Part shown: in pieces, positions 51,249 through 60,370 of the stretch | Numbering within the stretch: position 1 is the stretch's first letter | Layout of the letters: every line of letters starts with the position of its first letter | Assembly (NCBI GenBank): GCA_946480785.1 | Contig: CAMLLD010000035.1 | Location: forward strand, 1 to 62,503 | Origin: an uncultured Blastocatellia bacterium | GTDB lineage: Bacteria; Acidobacteriota; Blastocatellia; Pyrinomonadales; Pyrinomonadaceae | Reading direction: 5' to 3' | Length of the DNA stretch: 62,503 bases | Notes under the pieces: model-generated | What the model was told of the DNA's origin: nothing | The model's input: only the letters and a program-made list of their open reading frames with translations | Database searches by the model: none | Program-made: the position numbers and the translations under genes

Positions 51249-53100
51249 CATCTCCGGTTTTTTGGCCACGGATTTCACGGACAGGGAACTGATTGCGCGG
51301 ATGAACGCGGCGCAACGGCATCGCGGACCTGACGATTCCGGAGTTTGGGAGTCAGGCTTCGAAGGAGGTCACGTGGCGCTCGGCAACACCCGGCTCGCGA
51401 TTATAGACACGTCCAGCGCCGGCCATCAGCCGATGCTCGATCCCGAAACTGGCAACTGCATCACTTACAACGGCGAGACGTACAACTTCAAGGACCTATC
51501 CGCTCTCATCCGCTCCAATCCCCACTCAAAAACCGATACAGAAGTTGTCCTCCACGCCTACCGCGAACTCGGCGCGACTTGTTTCGATCGACTCCGCGGC
51601 ATGTTTGCACTGGCCATTTGGGACGAGGGCAAGCGCGAGCTCGTGCTGGCGCGCGATCGCTTCGGCATCAAGCCGCTCTACTACTGGCGCACCGATCGCC
51701 GTGTCATCTTTGCGTCAGAGCTGCGCGCGCTGCTCGCCACCGGATTGATCCCCCTCAAGCTGAGTCGTGCGGGGCTCGATTCGTACCTCGCAACCGGATC
51801 AGTCACGGCGCCACTGACGATGATTGAAGGTGTGAGGCAGTTGCTGCCAGGCCATTCTCTGCGCGTGAAGGCGACTGACAGCAGTAGCTTAGTTTGCACG
51901 CTCGCGAAGTTCACTACAGACGAACACGGTGCGGCGTGTGAATATGAATTGCCGCGTCCAAAAACTCGCGACGAGGCCGTGGCGCGGTTGCGTGCTGCAT
52001 TGGAAGAGTCGATCGAAGCGCATCTCGTGAGCGACGTGCCGCTTGGGGTGTTTCTTTCGGGCGGCATGGATTCGAGTGCGCTCGTCGCGTTGATGAGCAA
52101 GTTGAGCGCGCAGCGGCCGAAGACGTTTAGCATCGTGTTTGATGAAGCAGAGCTGAGCGAGGAGCAGTACTCGCGTTTGGTCGCGCAAAGATTCCACACG
52201 GACCACTGCGAGATCCGGCTCGATGAGGATCAGTTGCTCGAGATGTTGCCAAACGCGATTGCCGCGCTCGATCAGCCTTCGATGGATGGCGTGAACACGT
52301 TTGTCGTTTCGCGTGCAGTGAAGCAGGCGGGTGTGACTGTGGCGTTGTCGGGGCTTGGTGGTGATGAGTTGTTTGCGGGTTATCCGAGTTTTCGACGCGC
52401 GTTGAAGCTTGCATCGATGCCGGTTGGATCGAGGCGCGTGTTGCGTGCGGCGGCCGCGGTGGGTGGATCGTTTGCGCGCGGGTCGGTGCGACGAGAAAAG
52501 CTTTTGCAGTTGGTGGGAGGTGGCGGAACGGCGGAAGAGGTTTATCGGATCAGCAGGCAGCTCTTTCCGAAGAATTTTTGGCCACAGATGAACGCAGATG
52601 AGCACGGATCAGAAGAAGATGTGGTGAATGCGATTTCGCGGCTCGAACTGGAAGGGTACATGGCGAATACGCTGTTGCGCGATACGGATGCGATGAGTAT
52701 GGCGCATTCGCTCGAGGTGCGTGTTCCGTTTGTAGATGTGAAGGTCGTTGAGTTTGTGCTGTCGCTGTCGGGCGAATGGAAGTTGAGCCGAGATCAGGCG
52801 AATGCGCCGAAGGCGTTGCTCGCTGATGCGGTAGGCGATTTGTTGCCGCGGGATTTTCTGGCCCGGCGGAAGATGGGCTTTACGCTGCCGTTTGAGAAGT
52901 GGATGCAGGGACGTTTGCGGTCGCAGATCTCGTCAGTGTTTGAGAATACGAAACAGCTTGTGGATGCGGGGCTCGTTGCTGACGACGCGCGAGAGCTGTG
53001 GCGAAAGTTTTTGCGTGTGCCGCGCGCGGTGGGCTGGTCCAGGCCGTGGTCGTTGTTTGTGCTCGCGCAGTGGTGCCGGCTCAATCGCGTGAGTTTGTGA
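51241..53100 (+). CDS. asnB: Asparagine synthetase (glutamine-hydrolysing)-like amidotransferase
   Basis: A 619-residue class II amidotransferase. MCSISGF has Cys2, the N-terminal nucleophile that hydrolyses glutamine (usually MCGI; Ser replaces Gly). RHRGPDDSGVW, LALGNTRLAIID-like HVALGNTRLAIIDTSS and YNGETYNF complete the glutaminase domain (1-200). The synthetase domain has the PP-loop FLSGGMDSSALVAL near 275 and SLEVRVPFVDVKVVEF near 490. Asparagine synthetase-like enzymes of exopolysaccharide clusters may amidate sugar acids. Two dispersed CCACAGATG repeats lie inside the gene: at residues 8-15 (ATDFTDR) and 446-457 (WPQMNADEHG). Both keep the frame. They alter non-catalytic loops, so activity may be retained. 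Confidence 0.9.
   Translation: MCSISGFLATDFTDRELIARMNAAQRHRGPDDSGVWESGFEGGHVALGNTRLAIIDTSSAGHQPMLDPETGNCITYNGETYNFKDLSALIRSNPHSKTDTEVVLHAYRELGATCFDRLRGMFALAIWDEGKRELVLARDRFGIKPLYYWRTDRRVIFASELRALLATGLIPLKLSRAGLDSYLATGSVTAPLTMIEGVRQLLPGHSLRVKATDSSSLVCTLAKFTTDEHGAACEYELPRPKTRDEAVARLRAALEESIEAHLVSDVPLGVFLSGGMDSSALVALMSKLSAQRPKTFSIVFDEAELSEEQYSRLVAQRFHTDHCEIRLDEDQLLEMLPNAIAALDQPSMDGVNTFVVSRAVKQAGVTVALSGLGGDELFAGYPSFRRALKLASMPVGSRRVLRAAAAVGGSFARGSVRREKLLQLVGGGGTAEEVYRISRQLFPKNFWPQMNADEHGSEEDVVNAISRLELEGYMANTLLRDTDAMSMAHSLEVRVPFVDVKVVEFVLSLSGEWKLSRDQANAPKALLADAVGDLLPRDFLARRKMGFTLPFEKWMQGRLRSQISSVFENTKQLVDAGLVADDARELWRKFLRVPRAVGWSRPWSLFVLAQWCRLNRVSL
51264..51285 (+). repeat. Dispersed CCACAGATG-type repeat, copy 5 (asnB N-terminus)
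   Basis: GGCCACGGATTTCACGGACA GG, the CCACGGATTTCACGGA variant of the family. Encodes ATDFTDR just after the catalytic Cys region of the amidotransferase. Confidence 0.55.
52580..52610 (+). repeat. Dispersed CCACAGATG repeat, copy 6 (inside asnB)
   Basis: GGCCACAGATGAACGCAGAT followed by GAGCACGGATC, in frame. It encodes PQMNADEHGS between the PP-loop domain helices of the synthetase part, in a place where homologues usually have a short Ser/Pro-rich loop. Confidence 0.7.
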
Positions 53101-54269
53101 TGCGCGTCTTGCACGTCATTCCTTCTGTTGCTGAACGCTCGGGTGGGCCGGCGACGGCGATCGTTCCGATGTGTCGTGCGTTGCGCGAGGCAGGGACCGA
53201 CGTGCTGCTCGTTACGACGAATGAAGGGATGGTTACGAAGGACGAGCTAACACAGAGCGGCACGGATCGTTTGGCAGATTACAAGGGCGTGCCCGCGCGA
53301 TTTTTTCCGGTCCAACTCGGCGCGTCATTCAAATACTCACGACCTCTGGCCGCATGGTTGCACAACAACGCGCCGGACTTCGACGTGGTCCACGTACACG
53401 CTGTTTTCAATCACGCGTCAGTGGCCGCAGCCGGCGCATGCAGGAGCGCCGCGGTGCCATACGTCGTGCGGCCGCTCGGCACGCTGGACCCGTGGAGCAT
53501 GAAGCAGAAGCCCGTACGCAAGCGCGTCTTTTGGTTTGTGTCGGGCCGGAAGATGTTGGAGCGTTCGGCGGCGGTGCACTACACGGCCCACGCTGAGAAG
53601 GAAGCGACGGAAAGGTCTTTGGGGATGAATCACGGGCGCGTGATTCCGTTGGGCGTCGAAGCGGGCGAGACCAGCACGCGTGATGATCTCGCGCAGTGCT
53701 TTCCGGCCTTGGCGAACCAACCATACGTGCTCTTTCTTTCGCGACTCGATCCGAAGAAAGGTCTGGATCTTTTGATCGAGTCGTTTGTTTCGCTAGCCAG
53801 AAGGCCGGAGTTTGGCTCGTGGCGTTTGGTAATTGCGGGCGATGGTCCACGTGAGTATGTCGCAACGTTGAAAGAGAAGGCGGCGAATTCACATCGCATC
53901 ATTTTTGCCGGTTGGGTCGAAGGTGAAGCGAAGGAAGCACTGCTGCGCCACGCGTCGCTGCTCGCGTTGCCGTCGCGTCAGGAAAACTTCGGCTTCTGCG
54001 TGCTGGAAGCGATGGCGCGGGGCGTGCCCGTGCTGTTGAGCCCGCAAGTCAATCTCGCGCGCGAGATCGACGCGGCTGATGCGGGATGGATCGTGGAGCG
54101 AGATGAATTGACGGCGGGACTGGCTAAGGCGTTGGCAGACGAAAGCTCGCGCGTGCGCCGGGGAAAGGCCGCGCAGGTTTTTGCACAACGCTATTCGTGG
54201 CAGAAGACGGCCGCGGATTTGATCGATCTTTACGAAGAGGTCCGATGCTCGACCAGATTACGCCGCTGA
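53100..54269 (+). CDS. Glycosyltransferase family 4
   Basis: A 389-residue GT-B enzyme starting at ATG 53100 (TGATG overlap with the asnB stop). MRVLHVIPSVAERSGGPATA opens the acceptor domain with the family's glycine-rich loop. YVLFLSRLDPKKGLDLLIES near 205, WRLVIAGDGPREYVATLK near 245 and LLALPSRQENFGFCVLEAMARGVPVLLSPQ near 285 form the donor domain. ENFGFCVLEA is a textbook EX7E motif with both Glu. The longer frame from 52998 is rejected. A typical capsule or O-antigen mannosyl- or other hexosyltransferase. Confidence 0.94.
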   Translation: MRVLHVIPSVAERSGGPATAIVPMCRALREAGTDVLLVTTNEGMVTKDELTQSGTDRLADYKGVPARFFPVQLGASFKYSRPLAAWLHNNAPDFDVVHVHAVFNHASVAAAGACRSAAVPYVVRPLGTLDPWSMKQKPVRKRVFWFVSGRKMLERSAAVHYTAHAEKEATERSLGMNHGRVIPLGVEAGETSTRDDLAQCFPALANQPYVLFLSRLDPKKGLDLLIESFVSLARRPEFGSWRLVIAGDGPREYVATLKEKAANSHRIIFAGWVEGEAKEALLRHASLLALPSRQENFGFCVLEAMARGVPVLLSPQVNLAREIDAADAGWIVERDELTAGLAKALADESSRVRRGKAAQVFAQRYSWQKTAADLIDLYEEVRCSTRLRR

Positions 54270-55066
54270 TTCTCACGTACAACGAAGCGCCGAACATCGG
54301 GCGTACTCTGGCGGCGCTCGCGTGGGCACGCGACATCGTCGTGGTTGATAGTTTTAGCGATGACGAGACGCTGGAAATCGCGTCGTCGTTTCCGCAAGTG
54401 CGTGTAGTTAAGCGTGCGTTTGATAGTCATCGCAATCAGTGGGAGTTTGGACTGCGCGAGACTGGCATTGAGACTTCGTGGGTGCTCGCGCTCGACGCTG
54501 ATTATGTTGTGACGAGCGAAGCGGTGACGGAACTGAAAGAACTCCAGCCCGACATGAACACCGTCGGTTATGGTGCGAAGTTCACCTACTGCGTTCAGGG
54601 AAAAGGGATCCACAGCGGGATTTATCCGCCGGTCACGGTGCTCTATCGGCGCGACGCTGCAACCTACATTCAAGACGGGCACACGCAACGCGTCGTTGTT
54701 GATGGTCATGTTAAAGAGTTGCACGCGCGGTTGTTGCACGACGACAGAAAATCCTTGCGGCGCTGGCTTACTTCGCAGGCGCACTATGCGGAACTCGAAG
54801 GGGATCGGATCATCAAGCGTGAGGCGCTGAATTTCAAGGATTGGCTCAGACTCTGCTTTGTAGTCATGCCAGTGGGAGTCAGTTTCTACTGTCTGATCGT
54901 TCGGGGCGGCGTTTTTGACGGTTGGCGCGGCTTCTACTACGCCTTTCAACGCACGCTAGCGGAACTCATGCTTTCGCTTTACTTACTCGAATCACGATGT
55001 ACATCCTCGGCATCAACGCGTATCACGGCGATGCTGCAGCGGCAATCATCAAAGACGGCCGACTGA
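54245..55066 (+). CDS. Glycosyltransferase family 2 (LPS-core-like)
   Basis: A 273-residue GT-A enzyme. PLILTYNEAPNIGRTLAALA near residue 7, DIVVVDSFSDDETLEIASSF (the DSFSDDxT motif of WaaE/KdtX-like beta-1,4-glucosyltransferases) and SWVLALDADYVVTSEAV near 80 (DADY, DXD) are present. Near the C-terminus KDWLRLCFVVMPVGVSFYCL is hydrophobic. The start ATG 54245 overlaps the previous gene by 25 bases, and its own end overlaps the carbamoyltransferase gene by 70 bases, unusually long. The WaaE-like motif hints at transfer to a heptose or core-like acceptor, which would fit gmhA. Confidence 0.9.
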   Translation: MLDQITPLILTYNEAPNIGRTLAALAWARDIVVVDSFSDDETLEIASSFPQVRVVKRAFDSHRNQWEFGLRETGIETSWVLALDADYVVTSEAVTELKELQPDMNTVGYGAKFTYCVQGKGIHSGIYPPVTVLYRRDAATYIQDGHTQRVVVDGHVKELHARLLHDDRKSLRRWLTSQAHYAELEGDRIIKREALNFKDWLRLCFVVMPVGVSFYCLIVRGGVFDGWRGFYYAFQRTLAELMLSLYLLESRCTSSASTRITAMLQRQSSKTAD

Positions 55067-56736
55067 TCGCCGCGGTCGAAGAAGAACGCTTCAATCGCAT
55101 CAAGCACTGCGCCGGTTTTCCCGAGCACGCGATCCGCTACTGCCTCGCCGAAGCAAACGTACAGCTCGAAGACGTAAACCACATCGGTATCTCGCGCGAT
55201 CCGTCAGCGCACCTGCACAAAAAGATTCTCTACGCCGCCACGCGCCTGGGCATCTTCAAGCATGCCAAAGAACGACTCGGAAACGCCGCGAAGGTGCACG
55301 ATCTCAAGGACGAACTCGCGCGCACTTTCAACGTCCCGAAACGAAACCTGCGCGCGCAGTTTCACAACGTCGAACATCATCTCGCGCATCTCGCGAGCTG
55401 CTTCTTCGTTTCGCCTTTCGAACGCGCGGCGCTGTTATCGATTGACGGCTTCGGCGACTTCATCTCGACGATGTGGGCCAGTGGTGAAGGGAACTCGATC
55501 GAAGTGCTGGGCCAGGTTGAGTATCCACACTCAGTCGGCATCGTTTATACCGCGACGACGCAGTTTCTCGGCTTTCCGCATTACGGCGACGAGGGGAAGG
55601 TTATGGGCCTCGCGCCGTACGGACAGCCGCGTTTCATCGATCAGTTTCGCGTGATTATTCGCACGGAAGAGCGCGGACAGTTTCGTTTGAACCTCGACTA
55701 TTTTCGCCATCACGCGGAAGGTGTTGAGATGACGTGGGACAACGGCTCGCCGGTGATTGGCCGCATCTACTCGGATGAGTTTGTAAAGACGTTTGGCCGC
55801 GCGCGCGAGCCGGGTGAAACATTGACAGATCGTGAGCGCGATATTGCTGCGAGTTTGCAGTTGCGTCTCGAAGAGATCGCGTTTCACGTGCTGAACCATC
55901 TGCACGAGCAGACGGGCTCAACAGACCTCGGTCTCGCGGGCGGAGTTGCTTACAACTCGGTGATGAATGGGAAGATTTTGCTGCACACGCCATTCAAACG
56001 AGTGTTCGTGCAACCGGCGGCGGGAGATAGCGGCACGGCGCTCGGTGTTTGTTACCACTTGTATAACCAGGTGCTGAAGCAGTCGCGCTGTGAAGCGATG
56101 ACGGGTGCTTACACCGGACCAGGGTTTAGTGGGGATTGCATTCGGCAGGCGCTGGATCAAAGCGGATTGGAGTTCGAGGACTTCAGCGAGCGCGAGTGTG
56201 AGTTGACGAAGAACGCGGCCAAAGATATTGCCGATGGTCTCGTTGTCGGCTGGTTTCAAGGCCGCGTGGAGTTTGGACCACGCGCCCTCGGGAATCGCTC
56301 TATCGTCGCGGATCCACGTCGCGCCGAGATGCGCGACATCCTCAACGAACGCATCAAAAAGCGCGAGCCCTTTCGCCCCTTCGCGCCGTCCATTCTCGAA
56401 GAGCGCGTCGGCGATTACTTCGAACAGACGCATCCCGCGCCGACGATGCTCATGGTCTATCAAATCAAGCCGGAACGCCGCGTGGAAATTCCCGCCGTTA
56501 CTCACGTCGATGGCTCAGGACGATTGCAGACAGTTTCGCGTAAACTGAATCCACGTTACTATCAGTTGATTTCAGATTTTGCCGAGTTGACTGGCGTGCC
56601 TATCGTGCTCAATACCTCGTTCAATGAAAACGAGCCCATCGTCTGCACGCCGCAGGAAGCCATCGACTGCTTCCTGAAAACGCGCATGGACGCGCTCTAT
56701 CTCGGCAATTACGCGGTGCGGAGATCCAATAGATGA
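54997..56736 (+). CDS. Carbamoyltransferase (NodU/CmcH family)
   Basis: A 579-residue enzyme that transfers a carbamoyl group from carbamoyl phosphate to a sugar hydroxyl. [20 protein letters not shown] starts the N-terminal Kae1-like ATPase part. [18 protein letters not shown] near 125 has the HHxAH metal site. [18 protein letters not shown] near 310 is a glycine-rich loop. [23 protein letters not shown] near 420 is the YrdC-like signature. The ATG at 54997 is preferred because the longer frame from 54922 adds the downstream-unlike MARLLLRLSTHA. Carbamoylated sugars are known in Nod factors and some O-antigens. It shares 70 bases with the preceding glycosyltransferase. Confidence 0.94.
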   Translation: MYILGINAYHGDAAAAIIKDGRLIAAVEEERFNRIKHCAGFPEHAIRYCLAEANVQLEDVNHIGISRDPSAHLHKKILYAATRLGIFKHAKERLGNAAKVHDLKDELARTFNVPKRNLRAQFHNVEHHLAHLASCFFVSPFERAALLSIDGFGDFISTMWASGEGNSIEVLGQVEYPHSVGIVYTATTQFLGFPHYGDEGKVMGLAPYGQPRFIDQFRVIIRTEERGQFRLNLDYFRHHAEGVEMTWDNGSPVIGRIYSDEFVKTFGRAREPGETLTDRERDIAASLQLRLEEIAFHVLNHLHEQTGSTDLGLAGGVAYNSVMNGKILLHTPFKRVFVQPAAGDSGTALGVCYHLYNQVLKQSRCEAMTGAYTGPGFSGDCIRQALDQSGLEFEDFSERECELTKNAAKDIADGLVVGWFQGRVEFGPRALGNRSIVADPRRAEMRDILNERIKKREPFRPFAPSILEERVGDYFEQTHPAPTMLMVYQIKPERRVEIPAVTHVDGSGRLQTVSRKLNPRYYQLISDFAELTGVPIVLNTSFNENEPIVCTPQEAIDCFLKTRMDALYLGNYAVRRSNR

Positions 56737-57674
56737 GAATCCTGGTCACGGGCGGCGCTGGTTTCATCGGCTCGCATCTTTGCGAACGACTCCTCGGCGA
56801 AGGCAATGAAGTGCTCTGCCTCGACAATTTTTTCACCGGCAGGCGCGAGAATATCTTTCACCTGCTCGACAACCCGCGCTTCGAGCTGATTCGTCACGAC
56901 GTGACCGAGCCGATCCTGCTCGAGGTGGACCAGATCTATAACCTCGCGTGTCCCGCGTCGCCGGTCCATTACCAATACAACCCGGTGAAGACGGTGAAGA
57001 CGAGCGTGATGGGCGCCATCAACATGCTCGGTCTCGCGAAGCGCGTGCGCGCGCGCATACTGCAGGCGTCGACGTCGGAAGTTTACGGCGACCCGTTGGT
57101 CCATCCGCAGACGGAAGACTACTGGGGCAACGTTAATCCGATCGGTTTGCGCTCGTGTTATGACGAAGGCAAACGGCTCGCGGAGACGTTGATGACGGAC
57201 TATCACCGGCAAAACAAAGTCGATATCCGCATCGCGCGCATCTTCAACACCTATGGACCACGTATGCTCGAGAACGACGGCCGCGTGGTTTCAAATTTCA
57301 TCGTGCAGGCGCTGCGCGGCGAGCCGTTGACGCTTTACGGCGAAGGCCAGCAGACGCGTTCGTTCTGCTACGTTTCCGATCTGCTCGAAGCGTTGATTCG
57401 CTTGATGAATGCGGATGATCTGCACGAGCCGGTGAATCTCGGCAATCCCGGCGAGTTCACAATCAAACAGCTCGCGGAAGAAGTGATGAAGATCTGCGGC
57501 TCGAATTCGCAATTCGCGTATATGCCGTTGCCGCCGGACGATCCGAAGCAACGAAAACCCGACATCACGCGTGCGCAAAACGTTTTGCATTGGAACCCGA
57601 CCGTGCCTTTGCGTGAGGGATTGGAAAAAACTGTCGAGGACTTTCGCGCGCGTCTCAGTAGTCCGGAAGTTTGA
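56733..57674 (+). CDS. UDP-glucuronate decarboxylase-like SDR (UXS)
   Basis: A 313-residue extended SDR. The Rossmann site [17 protein letters not shown] (residues 5-21), [20 protein letters not shown] near 70, which is the UXS family fingerprint, the catalytic region [12 protein letters not shown] near 110, and [14 protein letters not shown] near 140 with the YxxxK pair are all present. [15 protein letters not shown] and [19 protein letters not shown] are strongly UXS-like. It makes UDP-xylose from UDP-glucuronate, implying xylose or a derived pentose in the polysaccharide. Four-base ATGA overlap with the carbamoyltransferase stop. Confidence 0.92.
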   Translation: MRILVTGGAGFIGSHLCERLLGEGNEVLCLDNFFTGRRENIFHLLDNPRFELIRHDVTEPILLEVDQIYNLACPASPVHYQYNPVKTVKTSVMGAINMLGLAKRVRARILQASTSEVYGDPLVHPQTEDYWGNVNPIGLRSCYDEGKRLAETLMTDYHRQNKVDIRIARIFNTYGPRMLENDGRVVSNFIVQALRGEPLTLYGEGQQTRSFCYVSDLLEALIRLMNADDLHEPVNLGNPGEFTIKQLAEEVMKICGSNSQFAYMPLPPDDPKQRKPDITRAQNVLHWNPTVPLREGLEKTVEDFRARLSSPEV

Positions 57675-58954
57675 AGTTCCTGCTTCTGAATCAATGCTTT
57701 TATCCCGATGTGGTTTCCACGGCCCAACACCTCACGGATTTGGCCACGGAGCTCTCTGCGCGCGGTCATAGTGTGACTGTGGTCGCGAGCGATCGCGGTT
57801 ACGACGATCCGTCGGCACGGTTTCCACGCCGCGAGATTTGGAACAACATCCGCATCATTCGCATTCCTTCGCTAACGCTCGGGAAGAGCAGCCGCTGGCG
57901 ACGTGCGCTCAACTTTGGGAGTTTCGCGGTCGTGTGTGCGCTGCGGTTGCTGGTGCTCGGGCGTTTCGACGTGGTGGTGGCGCTGACGTCGCCGCCGCTG
58001 ATCTCGCTTCTGGGTGCGTTGTTGGTGCGTTTGCGCGGCGGACTTTTTTGTTTTTGGGTGATGGATCTGAATCCTGACGAGGCGATCGCCGCGGGTTGGT
58101 TGAATGAGCGTTCGCTTGTTGCGCGTGTTCTGCAACAGATGCTGCGCTACAGTTTCAAACGCGCGGACCGCACGATCGTGCTCGATCGATTCATGGAAGA
58201 GCGTGTGCTCGCGAAAGGCGTTGAGCGGCGGCGCGTCACGGTGATTCCGCCGTGGTCACATGACGATGCGGTGAGTTTCTCCGCGCAGGGCAGGGAAGAG
58301 TTTCGGCGAAAGCACGAGCTCGACGATCGGTTCGTCGTCATGTATGCCGGCAATCACAGCCCGTGTCATCCGCTCGACACGTTGCTCGCCGCCGCACTGA
58401 AACTGCAAACACGCGACGACATCGTCTTCTGTTTTATCGGCGGCGGCAGCGAACACGCGAAGGTCAAAGCGTTTGCGCAGCACCACTCACTCAGCAATGT
58501 GCGCACGCTGCCGTATCAACCGTTGCCCGAGCTTTCGAGTTCGTTGTCGGCCGCGGACCTGCACGTCGTCGTGATGGGCGATGCGTTTGTCGGCATCGTT
58601 CATCCCTGTAAGATCTACAACATCATCTCAATCGGCGCTCCCGCGCTCTACATTGGACCACAGCCCAGTCACATATCCGAGCTCGCGTTGCCAGTCATTC
58701 ATAAACGTCACGGTGATGTTGAAGGTGTAACGGAAGCCATCGTGCAGGCGAGCCGGCAACCAACGCGCATAACTTACGAGACGGAGTTTTTCAAAAAAGA
58801 GCTGCTTTTGCCCCAATTGCTCAACGCGATTGAAGGAGACTCAGTTGAAAACCTACTTCGCCCTGTTCCTGATAGCGACGATCGCTTCGCTGATTTTCAC
58901 GCCGGTGATTCGCCGCCTATGCCAGCGCTACAAGCTGCTCGACATCCCAATTGA
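57671..58954 (+). CDS. Glycosyltransferase family 4 (WcaI/WbuB-like)
   Basis: A 427-residue GT-B enzyme. [21 protein letters not shown] opens the family (start TTG 57671, overlap TTGA with the previous stop). [18 protein letters not shown] precedes a membrane-associated patch ([20 protein letters not shown]). The donor domain has [20 protein letters not shown] near 220 and [20 protein letters not shown] near 255. A canonical EX7E is not seen; [25 protein letters not shown] near 300 is the donor region. The last 110 bases overlap the next gene's start. WbuB-like enzymes often add N-acetylhexosamines. Confidence 0.9.
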   Translation: MKFLLLNQCFYPDVVSTAQHLTDLATELSARGHSVTVVASDRGYDDPSARFPRREIWNNIRIIRIPSLTLGKSSRWRRALNFGSFAVVCALRLLVLGRFDVVVALTSPPLISLLGALLVRLRGGLFCFWVMDLNPDEAIAAGWLNERSLVARVLQQMLRYSFKRADRTIVLDRFMEERVLAKGVERRRVTVIPPWSHDDAVSFSAQGREEFRRKHELDDRFVVMYAGNHSPCHPLDTLLAAALKLQTRDDIVFCFIGGGSEHAKVKAFAQHHSLSNVRTLPYQPLPELSSSLSAADLHVVVMGDAFVGIVHPCKIYNIISIGAPALYIGPQPSHISELALPVIHKRHGDVEGVTEAIVQASRQPTRITYETEFFKKELLLPQLLNAIEGDSVENLLRPVPDSDDRFADFHAGDSPPMPALQAARHPN

Positions 58955-60368
58955 CGGCCGGCGCCTGCATCGCACGGCCACGCCGCGGCTCGGCGGGCTC
59001 GCGCTTTATCTCTCTTGTCTGACCGCACTCTCGTTACTGCCATTCGTCGACAACCTGCTCACACAAAAACTCGACACGCTGCAAGCAGAGTCGCTGATCA
59101 TCTTCATTCCCGCGACGCTCGTGTTGCTGCTCGGTGTTTACGACGATCTGCGCGGCACGAATGCCGTGTTCAAGTTTATCGGACTCGGGATGATCGCTGG
59201 GCTGTTCTACGCGATGGGCGGCCGCATCGACGCGCTCTCGATTCCGATGTTTGGCTCGGTGCAATTGACGCCGCTGCTGTCGTTCATCGTGACAGTTGTG
59301 TGGCTGGTGGGAATTACGAACGCGTTCAATTTGATCGATGGGCTCGACGGGCTTGCTTCAGGCGCGGCGCTGTTTTCGTCACTCGTGATTCTTGGTGTCG
59401 CGATCTCGCAGGACCAGACGTTGATGGTTGTAATCGCGCTTGTTCTTTGCGGCTCGGTCGCCGGCTTTCTGCGTTACAACTTCAATCCCGCTTCAATCTT
59501 TCTCGGCGATTCCGGCGCGCTGTTCATCGGTTTTTTGCTGGCTGGGATGTCGGTGTTGGGAACGCAGAAGGCGACGACGGCGGTCGCTATCGTGGTGCCG
59601 ATTCTCGCGTTTGGTTTTCCGGTGGTAGATACGGCGATGACGATGGCGCGGCGGCTCGTCAGTCGCAAGCCGGTGTTTCAGGGCGACAACGAACACATTC
59701 ATCACATGCTGCTTGCGCGCGGCTGGTCGCAAAGGCGTGTGGCGCTGGTGCTTTATGGTGTGTGCGCGGCATTTGGACTACTGGCGCTGATGTTTCCCGC
59801 GAGTGGTTCGAAGCTGACGGGGTTCATGTTGTTTGTGATCTCGGTGGCGGTGATCATCGCGGTGGGCCATCTGCGTTACCACGAGGTCGAGGAGATTCGT
59901 GCGGGCGTGAAGCGCAATCTTGGTGACCGGCGTTTACGGGTGGCGAACAACATTCGGGTGCGGCGCGCGGCGCTCGCGTTGTCGAAAGCTTCGGACCTGG
60001 ATCAGATGTTTGAAGTAGTTGGGCACATGCTGGATTTTGGGGAGTTCACGTTTGCAAACGCGCAAGTAGGACGCGTTTGCTGGTCGTGGTCCAAGCCCGA
60101 GAGGGTGGATCACGGATCGGAGCCGCAGGCTGAGTGGTCGTTTCGATTACCATTAGTGAAGGATGGCATTGAGTGGGGGTGGGTGAACTTCTATCGCAGT
60201 TTTAATAGTGAGGCGTTGCTGCTCGATACGAATTACTTGAGCGATCTTTTTCGCCGTGAGCTTACCGACGCCGTGGCGCGGATCTTGAAGGTAGACGAAG
60301 TTAGCGAAAGTCCACACGTGGCCGAGACTGTGCCGATCATGGCAATGCAAATGGCGGCTAAGGGTTAG
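58845..60368 (+). CDS. WecA/MraY-like undecaprenyl-phosphate glycosyl-1-phosphate transferase with extra C-terminal domain
   Basis: A 507-residue multi-pass enzyme that starts glycan synthesis by loading a sugar-1-phosphate onto undecaprenyl phosphate. TTG 58845 is chosen because AAGGAG (58833-58838) lies six bases upstream; TTG 58830 is alternative. The core (1-330) has about ten helices, the LGVYDDLRGTNAVFK (DDxxx Mg site near 95) and AFNLIDGLDGLASG (near 158) motifs, and SIFLGDSGALFIGFLLAG near 215. The HIHHMLLARGWSQRR loop (near 283) is the UppP-binding His motif. Residues about 350-507 form an extra soluble region of mixed helix and strand (AALALSKASDLDQMFEVVGH, WSWSKPER, GIEWGWVNFYRSF), GAF-like at most, not found in WecA. 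Confidence 0.93.
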   Translation: MKTYFALFLIATIASLIFTPVIRRLCQRYKLLDIPIDGRRLHRTATPRLGGLALYLSCLTALSLLPFVDNLLTQKLDTLQAESLIIFIPATLVLLLGVYDDLRGTNAVFKFIGLGMIAGLFYAMGGRIDALSIPMFGSVQLTPLLSFIVTVVWLVGITNAFNLIDGLDGLASGAALFSSLVILGVAISQDQTLMVVIALVLCGSVAGFLRYNFNPASIFLGDSGALFIGFLLAGMSVLGTQKATTAVAIVVPILAFGFPVVDTAMTMARRLVSRKPVFQGDNEHIHHMLLARGWSQRRVALVLYGVCAAFGLLALMFPASGSKLTGFMLFVISVAVIIAVGHLRYHEVEEIRAGVKRNLGDRRLRVANNIRVRRAALALSKASDLDQMFEVVGHMLDFGEFTFANAQVGRVCWSWSKPERVDHGSEPQAEWSFRLPLVKDGIEWGWVNFYRSFNSEALLLDTNYLSDLFRRELTDAVARILKVDEVSESPHVAETVPIMAMQMAAKG

Positions 60369-60370
60369 TT

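Noticed and set aside
57719..57750. Seventh copy of the CCACAGATG repeat (CACGGATTTGGCCACGGA)
   Set aside because: The encoded [13 protein letters not shown] is normal for the glycosyltransferase family, so the match is probably chance.
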